This document shows, piece by piece, positions 17,396 to 25,181 of a stretch of 64,000 bases of DNA. The DNA is taken from assembly GCF_001429295.1 (NCBI RefSeq), contig NZ_LMJL01000012.1, positions 362,137 through 426,136 of the forward strand, given 5' to 3'. A program made the position numbers and the translations under genes. The notes below the pieces were generated by a model that was given only the letters and a program-made list of their open reading frames with translations, searched no databases and was not told the origin of the DNA. The number at the start of each line of letters is the position of its first letter. The first letter of the stretch is position 1. This stretch comes from Flavobacterium sp. Root935. Its GTDB lineage: Bacteria; Bacteroidota; Bacteroidia; Flavobacteriales; Flavobacteriaceae.

Positions 17396-18016
17396 ATGAA
17401 TTTAGAAATTATAACAGACGGAGTTCCTCTAAATGATGCTAAAAAAGCCTTGATTCTGATTCACGGCCGTGGTGCTGGTGCTCATGATATCCTTTCGATT
17501 GCAAAACATCTTAAAGTCAGCGATTTTGCATTGGTTGCACCTGAGGCAGAAAACAGAACTTGGTATCCGTATTCATTTTTAGTTCCGATTGAAGAAAACG
17601 AACCTTCTTTTTCAAAATCGTTAGAAGCCATTCATCAGGTTGTTGTTGCAATTCAGCAAAACGGAATCGAAAAAGAGAATATTTATTTCCTTGGATTTTC
17701 TCAAGGTGCCTGTCTTGCTTTGGAATTCACAGCCAGAAATGCCGCTAAATATGGCGGTGTCGTAGCTTTTACAGGAGGACTTATTGGCGATAAAGTATAT
17801 GAAAATCATTATGCAGGAAATTTCGAAAATACTCCGATTTTCATCGGAACTAGCGATCCAGATTTTCATGTTCCTGTGGAAAGAGTAAATGAATCTGAAG
17901 CGCTTCTTCAAAAATTAGGCGCATCGGTAACAAAAAAAATCTACCCAAATATGGGGCACAGCATAAGTCAGGACGAAATAGACTTGGCTAACGAACTTAT
18001 TTTTACAAAAAAATAA
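17396..18016 (+). CDS. Phospholipase/carboxylesterase-family alpha/beta hydrolase (MhqD/YpfH-like)
   Basis: 206 residues, cytosolic. The oxyanion region is LILIHGRGAGAHD. The nucleophile elbow is GFSQGA (Ser about residue 106), the acid Asp is in GTSDPDFHVP and the His is in NMGHSIS, so the catalytic triad is complete. In Bacillus the related MhqD is induced by hydroquinones together with a ring-cleaving dioxygenase. Here such a dioxygenase follows at 18612, which supports the analogy. The stop codon overlaps the start of the cupin gene by one base (TAATG), indicating translational coupling. Confidence 0.88.
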   Translation: MNLEIITDGVPLNDAKKALILIHGRGAGAHDILSIAKHLKVSDFALVAPEAENRTWYPYSFLVPIEENEPSFSKSLEAIHQVVVAIQQNGIEKENIYFLGFSQGACLALEFTARNAAKYGGVVAFTGGLIGDKVYENHYAGNFENTPIFIGTSDPDFHVPVERVNESEALLQKLGASVTKKIYPNMGHSISQDEIDLANELIFTKK

Positions 18017-18366
18017 TGATACAAATAACCCGTGTTTACAGCGACGCAAATGGCGAAAGTCATTTTGAAGACTTTGAAGTTCCGTTGAAAAACAATGGCG
18101 ATATCGGATTTTTATCTGATGATGAACCCGTAAAATCAATTGTTTTTAGAGAAGTCAGTCCGTCTTACGATTATGATTTTCATAATGCTCCAGATCGGCA
18201 ATATATTGTTTTACTGGAAGGCGGTGTAGAAATAGAAACTTCATTGGGAGAAAAAAGAACGTTTGAAACTGGTTCAATTTTATTGGTTGAAGACACAACA
18301 GGAAAAGGTCATAAAACAAAAAATATAGAACCAAAACTTCGGAAATCTATATTTATAAAACTCTAA
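18016..18366 (+). CDS. Cupin-like small protein
   Basis: 116 residues. The pattern FHNAPDRQYIVLLEGGVEIETSLGEKRTFETGSILLVEDTTGKGHKT is a single cupin beta-barrel: histidine in FHNAPDRQY, the turn LEGGVEI, the glycine in FETGSILL and the histidine in GKGHKT are metal-ligand candidates. Family knowledge: many such proteins bind small molecules or are dioxygenases; no specific activity can be given. It overlaps the esterase stop by one base and ends the operon. Confidence 0.8.
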   Translation: MIQITRVYSDANGESHFEDFEVPLKNNGDIGFLSDDEPVKSIVFREVSPSYDYDFHNAPDRQYIVLLEGGVEIETSLGEKRTFETGSILLVEDTTGKGHKTKNIEPKLRKSIFIKL

Positions 18367-18386
18367 TTTAAATAGTCGAAATAAAA

Positions 18387-18494
18387 ATTTAACTGCAAAG
18401 TTCGCAAAGCCTTAACTGATTTAGCTTTGCGAACTTTCTAATTATAACGTATTACACTATCAGATAAAAAGCTTTGCGAACTTTGCGGTTAAAA
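18387..18494. repeat. Triple GCTTTGCGAACTTT repeat element
   Basis: A 24-base left arm (18387-18410) is inverted against a right arm (18471-18494) with one internal mismatch plus the end base. A third, shorter copy GCTTTGCGAACTTT lies at 18424-18437 in the right-arm orientation. The unit could fold into alternative hairpins. It lies between the cupin stop and the promoter of the dioxygenase gene, so it may act as a terminator or be a small non-autonomous repeat. Confidence 0.6.
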
Positions 18495-18528
18495 AAATTT
18501 TCTCAACAAAATTATGGCTTTGTATTTC

Positions 18529-18573
18529 TTAATCTAGGTTAATCGATCCAGAAGCATAACTGAAGTAAATTTG
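18529..18573 (+). promoter_or_regulatory. MarR operator candidate and promoter of the ring-cleaving dioxygenase gene
   Basis: TTAATCTAGGTTAA (18529-18542), one pair short of a perfect palindrome, followed after 23 bp by TAAATTTG (18566-18573), a -7 box. Site, flanks and spacing match those at 16866-16910. Confidence 0.7.
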
Positions 18574-18611
18574 TATAAGAAAATCAATAACAATTTAATA
18601 CATAAGATACC

Positions 18612-19550
18612 ATGGAAAATAAAATTTTAGGCTTACACCATATTACTGCAATTGCAGGTGACGCCAAACGTAATTTCAACTTTTATTCTAACATATTAGG
18701 ATTAAGATTCATTAAAAAAACAGTGAATTTTGACGATCCAGGAACATACCATTTTTACTTTGGTGACGAAGTAGGAAGCGCAGGAACAATCTTAACTTTT
18801 TTCCCTTGGGGAGAAGGAATTCAGCAAGGAAGAAAAGGTTCTGGAATGGCAACTGAAATTGGTTATTCTGTTCCAAAAGGAAGCCTTGATTTCTGGCAGG
18901 AACGTTTTGAAAAATACAATGTAATTTACAATAAACCAGCTGAAAAATTTGGCGAAAAGTATCTTACTTTCTTAGATCCAGATGGTTTAAAATTAGAATT
19001 AATCGAATCTAAAACAGAAGACAACAGAAAGCCTTGGGAAACTGATGAAGTAAAAGCAGATGTGGCCACAAGAGGTTTCCACAACATTACTTTGACTTTA
19101 AACAGCATAAAAGCAACCGCTGCAATTTTAACCGAAATATTTGGTTATAAATTGATTGAGCAAAATGTAAACCGTTACCGTTATGCAACAGATGCGGTAG
19201 AAAACGCAGCAATTGTTGATTTGGTAGAGTTAGAAGAAGAAAAACGCGGTCATGTAGCAAACGGATCTGTGCATCACGTAGCTTTTCGTGTTCCAAATGA
19301 CGAAGTTTTAATGCACTTCCGTGAAAAAATAGAAGACTACGGATTGTCTATTACACCACAGATTGACAGAAATTATTTCCACTCTCTTTATTTCAGAGAA
19401 CCAGGCGGAGTTTTGTTTGAAATCGCTACAGATAACCCTGGTTTTACTGTAGATGAAAGCTTAGAAGAATTAGGAAAAAACCTAAAACTTCCTGCACAAT
19501 ACGAATCTGATAGAGCGGCTATTGAAGCGCATTTGGTTCCAATTAATTAA
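18612..19550 (+). CDS. VOC-family ring-cleaving dioxygenase (MhqO/LinE-like)
   Basis: 312 residues with two vicinal-oxygen-chelate modules (about 5-135 and 155-290). The first begins GLHHITAIAGDAKRNFNFYSNILGLRFIKKTVNFDDPGTYHFYFGD. The second has RGFHNITLTLNSI, VHHVAFRVPND and YFREPGGVLFEIATDNPGF, giving His and Glu metal ligands. Family knowledge: extradiol-type cleavage of (chloro)hydroquinones or related aromatics, as proposed for Bacillus MhqA/E/O. The gene has its own promoter with the same palindrome as the upstream operon, so it is probably in the MarR-GNAT regulon. Confidence 0.88.
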   Translation: MENKILGLHHITAIAGDAKRNFNFYSNILGLRFIKKTVNFDDPGTYHFYFGDEVGSAGTILTFFPWGEGIQQGRKGSGMATEIGYSVPKGSLDFWQERFEKYNVIYNKPAEKFGEKYLTFLDPDGLKLELIESKTEDNRKPWETDEVKADVATRGFHNITLTLNSIKATAAILTEIFGYKLIEQNVNRYRYATDAVENAAIVDLVELEEEKRGHVANGSVHHVAFRVPNDEVLMHFREKIEDYGLSITPQIDRNYFHSLYFREPGGVLFEIATDNPGFTVDESLEELGKNLKLPAQYESDRAAIEAHLVPIN

Positions 19551-19571
19551 ATTAAAATCTCATATATTTTA

Positions 19572-19602
19572 AAAACCTGCAAATCTTTGACTTGCAGGTT
19601 TT
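19572..19602 (+). terminator. Intrinsic terminator after the dioxygenase gene
   Basis: An 11-bp perfect stem AAAACCTGCAA / TTGCAGGTTTT with a 9-base loop and a T run, about 20 bases after the stop codon. Confidence 0.88.
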
Positions 19603-19764
19603 TTGTTGGAGAATACTTTTAGTATATAATTTAAAACTCTTTCTATGGAAATGATTACTTCTTAAAGTTAAGACAACTGAATTTGAACACATAAATCCTC
19701 AATCTGAACACTTTTTAAATCCATAACTTCCTGAATTTTGCTTTATAATTAAAATCTAAAAAAC

Positions 19765-20598
19765 ATGAGCACTCAAAAAGTATGGTTTATTACCGGCGCA
19801 TCAAAAGGAATGGGACTTGAAACGGTAAATGCTGTTTTAAAAAACGGTGGCAAAGTTGCTGCCACTTCCAGAAATCTACAAGAATTGATTGATAATATCG
19901 GAAATCAAACTGAAAATTTCCTGCCGCTTCAGGTTGATATTACCAATGATAAAGAAGTAAAAAATGCTATTCAAAGCACAATTGATACTTTCGGAAGGAT
20001 TGATGTTGTGTTAAACAATGCTGGATATTATCTGGTGGGAAGTGTTGAAGAAATCAGCGATGAAGAATTTCGCAAAACGATAGATGTCAACCTATTGGGA
20101 ACCGTAAACGTAATTCGTAACGCAATGCCTTTTCTGCGTCAGCAAGAATCAGGACATATTTTAAATATCGCATCCAATATGGGCTATATCGGATATGCAA
20201 ATACTGGAAGTTATAACGCCGCAAAATTTGCCGTAATCGGACTTTCAGAAGCATTGGCTCAGGAAGTAAAACCTTTCCATATAAAAGTCACTGCAATCGC
20301 TCCAGGAATGTTCCGTACCAGTTTTATGAGCGACAGCACTTTGGCAGAAGCCAAAAATAAAATAGCCGTTTACAATGTAGAACAACATGTAAATATGCTG
20401 AAAAGTTTTGACGGAAACCAGCCCGGAGATCCAAAGAAACTTGCCAAAGTTCTGCTTGCTGTTACTGAATTGCCAAATCCGCCTGTACATCTTCCATTAG
20501 GAAATGATAGTTATGATTCGATTGTAGCTCATCGAAAAAATGAAGCGCAGGAGATGGAAACATGGAAACATCTTTCGTACTCAACTAATTTCGATTAA
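19765..20598 (+). CDS. SDR-family oxidoreductase
   Basis: 277 residues. TGASKGMG is the cofactor motif, NNAGY the adenine-site motif, NIASNMG holds the catalytic Ser and YNAAK the Tyr and Lys. The longer C terminus (SFDGNQPGDPKKLAKVLLAVTELPNPPVHLPLGNDSYD) is typical of the SDR subgroup resembling retinol and 17-beta-hydroxysteroid dehydrogenases. Arg in TSRN suggests NADP(H). Only 17 bp separate it from an AraC-type regulator gene downstream, so they are likely co-transcribed. Confidence 0.9.
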   Translation: MSTQKVWFITGASKGMGLETVNAVLKNGGKVAATSRNLQELIDNIGNQTENFLPLQVDITNDKEVKNAIQSTIDTFGRIDVVLNNAGYYLVGSVEEISDEEFRKTIDVNLLGTVNVIRNAMPFLRQQESGHILNIASNMGYIGYANTGSYNAAKFAVIGLSEALAQEVKPFHIKVTAIAPGMFRTSFMSDSTLAEAKNKIAVYNVEQHVNMLKSFDGNQPGDPKKLAKVLLAVTELPNPPVHLPLGNDSYDSIVAHRKNEAQEMETWKHLSYSTNFD

Positions 20599-20615
20599 TT
20601 CGTAAATTTGCTTCA

Positions 20616-21530
20616 ATGAAAAAATCAGTTCCACATAAAATTAAAAGCATTTCAGAGCTGCATCAGTTATTTGCGCTTCCTAAACCAGATCATCCTCTGG
20701 TTAGTGTAATTGATTTTGCTTTACTGAGTTACAAACACAGCGATATCTGGAAACACTTTACGAATGATTTTTACTGCATTACCTTGAAAAAAGGCATCAA
20801 CGGAAAATTTAAATACGGTCAGCGGGATTATGATTTTGATGAAGGAATGATGACATTGACAAAACCCGATCAGGTATTTTCGGTAACGCATACTAATGAT
20901 AATCCAGTTACAGGTTTTATGCTAGTTTTTAAACCCGATCTAATCCGAAATTACCCTTTAGGAAAAACAATACACAATTATGGATTTTTTTCTTATTCAA
21001 TTGCCGAAGCATTACATCTTTCTGACAAGGAAGATGTAATTATTTCTGGTCTTTTAAAACAAATGCAGGACGAACTGAAAAACAATATTGATCATTACAG
21101 TCAGGATTTAATTGTTTCGCATCTCGATTTACTGCTCAATTATATTAATAGATTTTACGGCCGCCAATTTATTACCAGAAAAACTTCAAATCCTGATTTA
21201 TTGAGCAGAATAGATCAAACTTTACTGAACTATTTTGAAAATGAGAATGGAGTTTTAAAGGGAGTTCCAACAGTTCAGTATTTATCGCAGGAATTAAATA
21301 TTTCATCTAATTATTTAAGTGACTTACTCCGAAGTATTACTGGCTTAAATACTCAGCAATACATTCAGAATCACATTATTGAAAAATCAAAACAGCTGCT
21401 GGCAGGATCAAATTTAAGTGTAAATGAGATTGCTTATTCATTGGGTTTCGAGTATCCGCAGTCTTTTAGTAAACTCTTCAAAAAGAAAACCAATATAACT
21501 CCCCTGCAATTCAGACAGTCATTTAATTAA
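20616..21530 (+). CDS. AraC-family transcriptional regulator
   Basis: 304 residues. The C-terminal double helix-turn-helix (about 200-300) has YLSQELNISSNYLSDLLRSITGLNTQQYI and VNEIAYSLGFEYPQSFSKLFKKKTNITPLQFR. The N-terminal 190 residues form a cupin-like sensing domain (CITLKKGINGKFKYGQRDYDFDEGMMTLTKPDQVF). Family knowledge: usually an activator responding to a small molecule. Its position 17 bp after an SDR gene suggests that SDR as target. I see no obvious direct repeat upstream of the SDR that would define its operator. Confidence 0.92.
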   Translation: MKKSVPHKIKSISELHQLFALPKPDHPLVSVIDFALLSYKHSDIWKHFTNDFYCITLKKGINGKFKYGQRDYDFDEGMMTLTKPDQVFSVTHTNDNPVTGFMLVFKPDLIRNYPLGKTIHNYGFFSYSIAEALHLSDKEDVIISGLLKQMQDELKNNIDHYSQDLIVSHLDLLLNYINRFYGRQFITRKTSNPDLLSRIDQTLLNYFENENGVLKGVPTVQYLSQELNISSNYLSDLLRSITGLNTQQYIQNHIIEKSKQLLAGSNLSVNEIAYSLGFEYPQSFSKLFKKKTNITPLQFRQSFN

Positions 21531-21552
21531 AAAGAGAAAAATTGCTTTAAAA

Positions 21553-21600
21553 TTTGGAATACACTTATTTTTATTTAATTTTGTACCGATCATTACAAAA
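21553..21600 (+). promoter_or_regulatory. Promoter with overlapping TetR operator (self)
   Basis: TTTG (21553-21556), exactly 19 bases, then TAATTTTG (21576-21583): a full Bacteroidota promoter. A 22-bp imperfect palindrome (21579-21600; outer arms TTTTGTA and TACAAAA, core CCGATCAT) overlaps the -7 box and start point, 8 bp before the TetR gene. Nearly the same sequence lies at 22204-22225. Confidence 0.75.
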
Positions 21601-21608
21601 TTAAAACA

Positions 21609-22190
21609 ATGAGAGGAAGACCAACTATTTACGAAGACGAAAATATTGTCAAGAAAGCACAAGAAATATTTTGGCAGAAAGGATATAGCGCAACCTCATT
21701 GAGTGATCTGCAAAAAGCAACTGGAGCCGGCGCAGGAAGTTTTTACAATACTTTTAAGGGAGGTAAAAAAGAGGTTTTTCAAAAAGCCATAGAAGAAAGA
21801 CGACTAGCTTTTGATGCTTTTAAAACTGAACTAGACAAAAGCGAATCTCCATTAGAATTAATTAAAGACTTTTTTAGAAGTATCGCTTCCGCGGAAGAAA
21901 ATGAGCATCTTAAAGGCTGTATTATTGCCAATACGGTTGTAGAAATGACTTTTATTGATGAAAATCTGGAAGCAAATGCGGTACAGATTTTAAAAGAGGT
22001 CGAACAAATGTTTACTCAGGCAATTAAAGAGGAAAAATTAAAAGGAAACTTAAAAACACAAACAGATCCCGAAATTCTGGGCAGGTATCTAATAACATTT
22101 TGGTGCGGACTTAATACACTTAGAAGAATGTACCCGGACAAAAATGTCTTAAAAAATCAAATCGAAATGCAATTAGCTGTTATCAGCTAA
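21609..22190 (+). CDS. TetR/AcrR-family transcriptional regulator
   Basis: 193 residues. The N-terminal helix-turn-helix begins MRGRPTIYEDENIVKKAQEIFWQKGYSATSLSDLQKATGAGAGSFYNTF. The C-terminal region (about 80-190) contains the LKGCIIANTVVEM segment typical of the TetR subfamily that senses electrophiles such as NemR and AcuR relatives. The conserved Cys in LKGC is the kind of residue that acts as sensor in NemR. That reading is by analogy. It is followed 50 bp later by an SDR gene. Both have the same operator, so the regulator probably represses itself and the SDR. Confidence 0.93.
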   Translation: MRGRPTIYEDENIVKKAQEIFWQKGYSATSLSDLQKATGAGAGSFYNTFKGGKKEVFQKAIEERRLAFDAFKTELDKSESPLELIKDFFRSIASAEENEHLKGCIIANTVVEMTFIDENLEANAVQILKEVEQMFTQAIKEEKLKGNLKTQTDPEILGRYLITFWCGLNTLRRMYPDKNVLKNQIEMQLAVIS

Positions 22191-22203
22191 TTTTTTTGAC
22201 TAT

Positions 22204-22225
22204 TTATGTATCGATCATTACAAAA
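22204..22225 (+). promoter_or_regulatory. TetR operator (target gene copy)
   Basis: The same 22-bp imperfect palindrome as at 21579-21600, with core GTATCGATCATTAC and one extra arm mismatch, 15 bp before the SDR start. A TATTTATG at 22201-22208 sits in the -7 position with the same 3-base offset as in the first site. Confidence 0.65.
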
Positions 22226-22240
22226 ATAAAATAAATAAAA

Positions 22241-23032
22241 ATGAATTTAAAATTAGAAGGAAAAAGAGCTTTTATAAGCGGTTCAACACAAGGAATTGGT
22301 TTTGCAATAGCCAAACAATTATTAAATGAAAAAGCCGAAGTTATTATTAATGGAAGGCATGAAGAAAAAACAAATCTGGCAGTACAAAAATTAAAAAATG
22401 AATTTCCAGATGCTATAGTTTCAGGAATTGTCTGTGATTTTGAGAAAAAAGAGGAAATAACTGCTTTATTAAATAAATTAAACAATATTGATATTTTAAT
22501 TAATAACGTTGGTATTTTCGAATTGAAAGATTTTGAAAATCTGGAAGATGAGGATTGGTATAGAATGTTTGATATTAATGTCATGAGCAGTATCAGGCTT
22601 TCTAAAAAACTTTTACCGCAAATGCTTCAGAAAAAATCAGGAAGAATCATTTTCATCAGCAGCGAATCTGGCGTGAATATTCCTGGAAATATGATTCATT
22701 ACGGAATGACAAAAGCAGCAATGACCGCAGTAAGTAATGGTTTATCTAAACTAACTGCAGGTACAGAAGTAACCGTAAACACAATTTTAGGCGGCCCAAC
22801 TTATTCTGATGGAGTTGCTTCAACAATTGAACATATCGCTTCTTTACAGAATATCGAGATTGAACAAATGAAAAATGCCATCGTACAACAGACCAATCCG
22901 CATTCTTTATTGCAGCGTTTTATTGATCCTTCTGAAATTGCTTCGCTGGCAGTTTATCTTTCAAGTCCGATTTCAATTGCAACAAACGGGGCATCGCTAC
23001 GAGCAGATGGAGGTGTTTTAAAAACTATATGA
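22241..23032 (+). CDS. SDR-family oxidoreductase
   Basis: 263 residues. SGSTQGIG is the cofactor motif and INNVG replaces NNAG. The catalytic Ser is in IFISSESG, and Tyr and Lys are in HYGMTK (YxxxK). NGRH after beta-2 suggests NADP(H). The C terminus INGAS-like TNGASLRADGGVLKTI is normal for classical SDRs. It lies downstream of, and shares an operator with, the TetR gene at 21609. The two likely form a de-repressible detoxification unit. Confidence 0.92.
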   Translation: MNLKLEGKRAFISGSTQGIGFAIAKQLLNEKAEVIINGRHEEKTNLAVQKLKNEFPDAIVSGIVCDFEKKEEITALLNKLNNIDILINNVGIFELKDFENLEDEDWYRMFDINVMSSIRLSKKLLPQMLQKKSGRIIFISSESGVNIPGNMIHYGMTKAAMTAVSNGLSKLTAGTEVTVNTILGGPTYSDGVASTIEHIASLQNIEIEQMKNAIVQQTNPHSLLQRFIDPSEIASLAVYLSSPISIATNGASLRADGGVLKTI

Positions 23033-23063
23033 TCATTTAAAGATAATATTTTCCTAATAGCAA

Positions 23064-23095
23064 TTAAGAAGCCGGAAAAAATTCCGGCTTCTTAA
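23064..23095. terminator. Bidirectional terminator between convergent genes
   Basis: A 14-bp perfect stem TTAAGAAGCCGGAA / TTCCGGCTTCTTAA with an AAAA loop, between stops at 23032 (+) and 23113 (-). Confidence 0.88.
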
Positions 23096-23112
23096 AATTG
23101 ATCATTTTAAAA

Positions 23113-24102
23113 TTATTTTTTTTCATCTACAAAAACGTACAGCTTTTGCACTTTTCCGTTTTCAATAACAAACAAATCCATTCCAGTTCCTGCTGCGGGT
23201 TTGTTTTTTGTACCAAATTGCCAATAAACACGCACTATATTATGATGTGTTTCAAATGACTTAACGGTGAATGTGAAATCTTTATTTTTTTGCTGCAGCT
23301 CTGTTACAAATTTATTGATCTCACCTGTTCCTTCTGATATAAAGTGGCGGTCTATCATTTCTATATCTGCTGCATATACTTTATTCAATAATGCAGCTCG
23401 TTTAGATTCGTTTCTTTCATTCCAGATTTCAAAATGTCCCTCAATTATCGCTTTCTTTTTTTCAAGATCAAAATCATCTGCAGCAGGTTTTTTCACTGTT
23501 GTTTTTGGTGACCATAATACTGTTTTAGGATTTGATTTTTCATACCCCTTGCCATTTGGGTACGAAACAAGTTCCATTTTAGAACCCCACGGAGTTTCAA
23601 AATAAACCCATGTTTCACCAGCCGTGTCTCCTGATGGTGTCAGGAATGGTTCGCCCAATACTTTAACACCTTTGCTTTTTAAATATTTTACTGCTGCATT
23701 GATATCTGAAGTATAAAAAGCAATATGTGAAGCTCCAATATCATCAGAATTAGGATGTGTTTTGCTTCCTTTATTATCGGCATAATAAAACACTTCGATA
23801 CTGGCTCCCGTTCCGGCGTTTATCATTTTTATGGTGACGGCTCCAGTAGCCGGATTAATATGGTTGGCTTCTTTCCATCCCGCATCAAGCGGAATTGGTC
23901 CGAGTTGTGTAACTGGAGTGAACCCAAGTACATCTTGAAAAAAGGTTACTGCTTGTTTTAAGTCGGGAACGTTAATTCCAACGTGATCTATTCCTAAAAT
24001 TCCTGAGTTGTTTTGCGCTGCCGCTTTTTCTGAAGTTGAGAAGAAAAAAACTAAATTTAGTAATGCAATGGCGGGAGTATGTATTTTATGAGTTGTTTTC
24101 AT
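23113..24102 (-). CDS. Secreted VOC (glyoxalase-like) protein fused to a SnoaL/NTF2-like domain
   Basis: 329 residues. The signal peptide (hydrophobic ALLNLVFFFSTS, A-A-A-Q cleavage near 30) predicts export. A VOC module (about 35-185: GIDHVGINVPDLKQAVTFFQDVLGF, then HIAFYTSDINAAVKYLKSKGVKV and YFETPWGSKMELVSYP) is followed by a SnoaL/NTF2-like module (about 215-325: EKKKAIIEGHFEIWNERNESKRAALLNKVYAADIEMIDRHF). Both are small-molecule pockets, so the protein may bind or convert an extracytoplasmic hydrophobic compound. Export of a VOC-SnoaL fusion is unusual. It is monocistronic, 49 bp downstream of the SDR gene at 24152 on the same strand and possibly co-transcribed with it. Confidence 0.85.
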   Translation of the reverse strand: MKTTHKIHTPAIALLNLVFFFSTSEKAAAQNNSGILGIDHVGINVPDLKQAVTFFQDVLGFTPVTQLGPIPLDAGWKEANHINPATGAVTIKMINAGTGASIEVFYYADNKGSKTHPNSDDIGASHIAFYTSDINAAVKYLKSKGVKVLGEPFLTPSGDTAGETWVYFETPWGSKMELVSYPNGKGYEKSNPKTVLWSPKTTVKKPAADDFDLEKKKAIIEGHFEIWNERNESKRAALLNKVYAADIEMIDRHFISEGTGEINKFVTELQQKNKDFTFTVKSFETHHNIVRVYWQFGTKNKPAAGTGMDLFVIENGKVQKLYVFVDEKK

Positions 24103-24151
24103 GATTGTATAAAGTATTTGAATTATTATTAAAATGTGATTATTCGAAAAA

Positions 24152-25009
24152 TTAATTGCTGTATGCAGCTAACCATTTTGCTTTTATGGCAGCACGTGCT
24201 TCTATAAATTCTTTGTCGGTTCCCTGAGCGATAGCATCTAGTGGAAAACGAAGCGGATGCTCCCCTTTTTTCATATTAACCAATTCCAGAATTCCGTCGG
24301 CAATAGTTTGCGGGTTCATATCAAACTGAGCCATTTTACCAAATAATGCACCGCCCAAAGCATTGAATTTTTCTGTTGCAGCGTCTCCATATTGTTCTAT
24401 GATTTCTTGTTTGTCGGCATGTATTCCTGCTTTTGAGCCGTTATTCATTTCGGTTGGATAAACTCCTGGCTGAATACTTACGTTTTCAATTCCGTAATCG
24501 GCAAGTTCATCTTGCAGTCCTTCTGTAAAACTTTCGACAACTAATTTTGAAGCGATGTACGGAATCATAAAAGGAAGTGTATGTCCGCTTGCTCCAGTTG
24601 TGATATTAATTATAAGTCCGTTTTTTTCTTTTCTCATTGAAGGAAGAACGGCCTGATAAGTACGAAGTACACTGTAAACGTTTACGTCAAACATTTTACG
24701 CATTTGATCGATTGAATATCCTTCCAGCAAACCAAAACCGCTTACTGCAGCATTATTAATAAGAACATCGATTTTTCCGTATTTGATAAGTACTTTTTCA
24801 AAAGCGCTGTTTACAGAAGCATCATCTGTAATATCGATATCTACTACTTCAATGTTTGAAAGTGCTGAAAGTTCTTTTGCAGCAGCTGCATTTTTGTCTT
24901 TTGTGTTGCGCATTCCTGCAATTACGGAATGACCTGCATTTGCTAAAGTGATAGCTGTAAGTTTACCAAATCCTGAACTTGTACCTGTAATGAAAATTGT
25001 TTTTGACAT
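24152..25009 (-). CDS. SDR-family oxidoreductase
   Basis: 285 residues from ATG 25009. An in-frame ATG 26 codons upstream exists, but the SDR fold starts at MSKTIFITGTSSGFG and the extension (many Lys, His, Phe) reads as leader. TGTSSGFG is the cofactor motif, INNAAV the NNAG site, NITTGASG holds the Ser and YIASK the Tyr and Lys. The C-terminal LRFPLDAIAQ is typical of the oxidoreductase subgroup acting on aldehydes or ketones. An FNR-type box lies 100 bp upstream, next to a Crp/Fnr gene, suggesting control by that regulator. Confidence 0.9.
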   Translation of the reverse strand: MSKTIFITGTSSGFGKLTAITLANAGHSVIAGMRNTKDKNAAAAKELSALSNIEVVDIDITDDASVNSAFEKVLIKYGKIDVLINNAAVSGFGLLEGYSIDQMRKMFDVNVYSVLRTYQAVLPSMRKEKNGLIINITTGASGHTLPFMIPYIASKLVVESFTEGLQDELADYGIENVSIQPGVYPTEMNNGSKAGIHADKQEIIEQYGDAATEKFNALGGALFGKMAQFDMNPQTIADGILELVNMKKGEHPLRFPLDAIAQGTDKEFIEARAAIKAKWLAAYSN

Positions 25010-25108
25010 GATTTCTATTTTTAAATGTTTATAATGTTTGTTTCTTTTGAACATTACAAAGTTGCGTAGAATGCAAAACCTGGACATTGATTAGAAATAA
25101 GTAAAAAC

Positions 25109-25122
25109 TTGATCTAGATCAA
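25109..25122 (-). promoter_or_regulatory. Consensus FNR-type box
   Basis: TTGAT-CTAG-ATCAA exactly matches the FNR consensus TTGAT-N4-ATCAA and is part of a 16-bp perfect palindrome. It lies between the Crp/Fnr gene (25182-25760, ending in a terminator at 25147-25164) and the SDR start at 25009. A CAACTTTG (25064-25057, minus) could be the -7 element, placing the box about 60-65 bp upstream of the start of transcription, a usual activator position. Confidence 0.65.
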
Positions 25123-25146
25123 GAGTTTGGTAATTGGCATAAAAAA

Positions 25147-25164
25147 AGGAGCTTAAAAGCTCCT
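25147..25164 (-). terminator. Intrinsic terminator after the Crp/Fnr gene
   Basis: AGGAGCTT / AAGCTCCT, an 8-bp stem with a 2-base loop (pairing can open to 4). On the minus strand a run of seven T follows. Confidence 0.8.
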
Positions 25165-25181
25165 GATCCTATTCTATTGTA

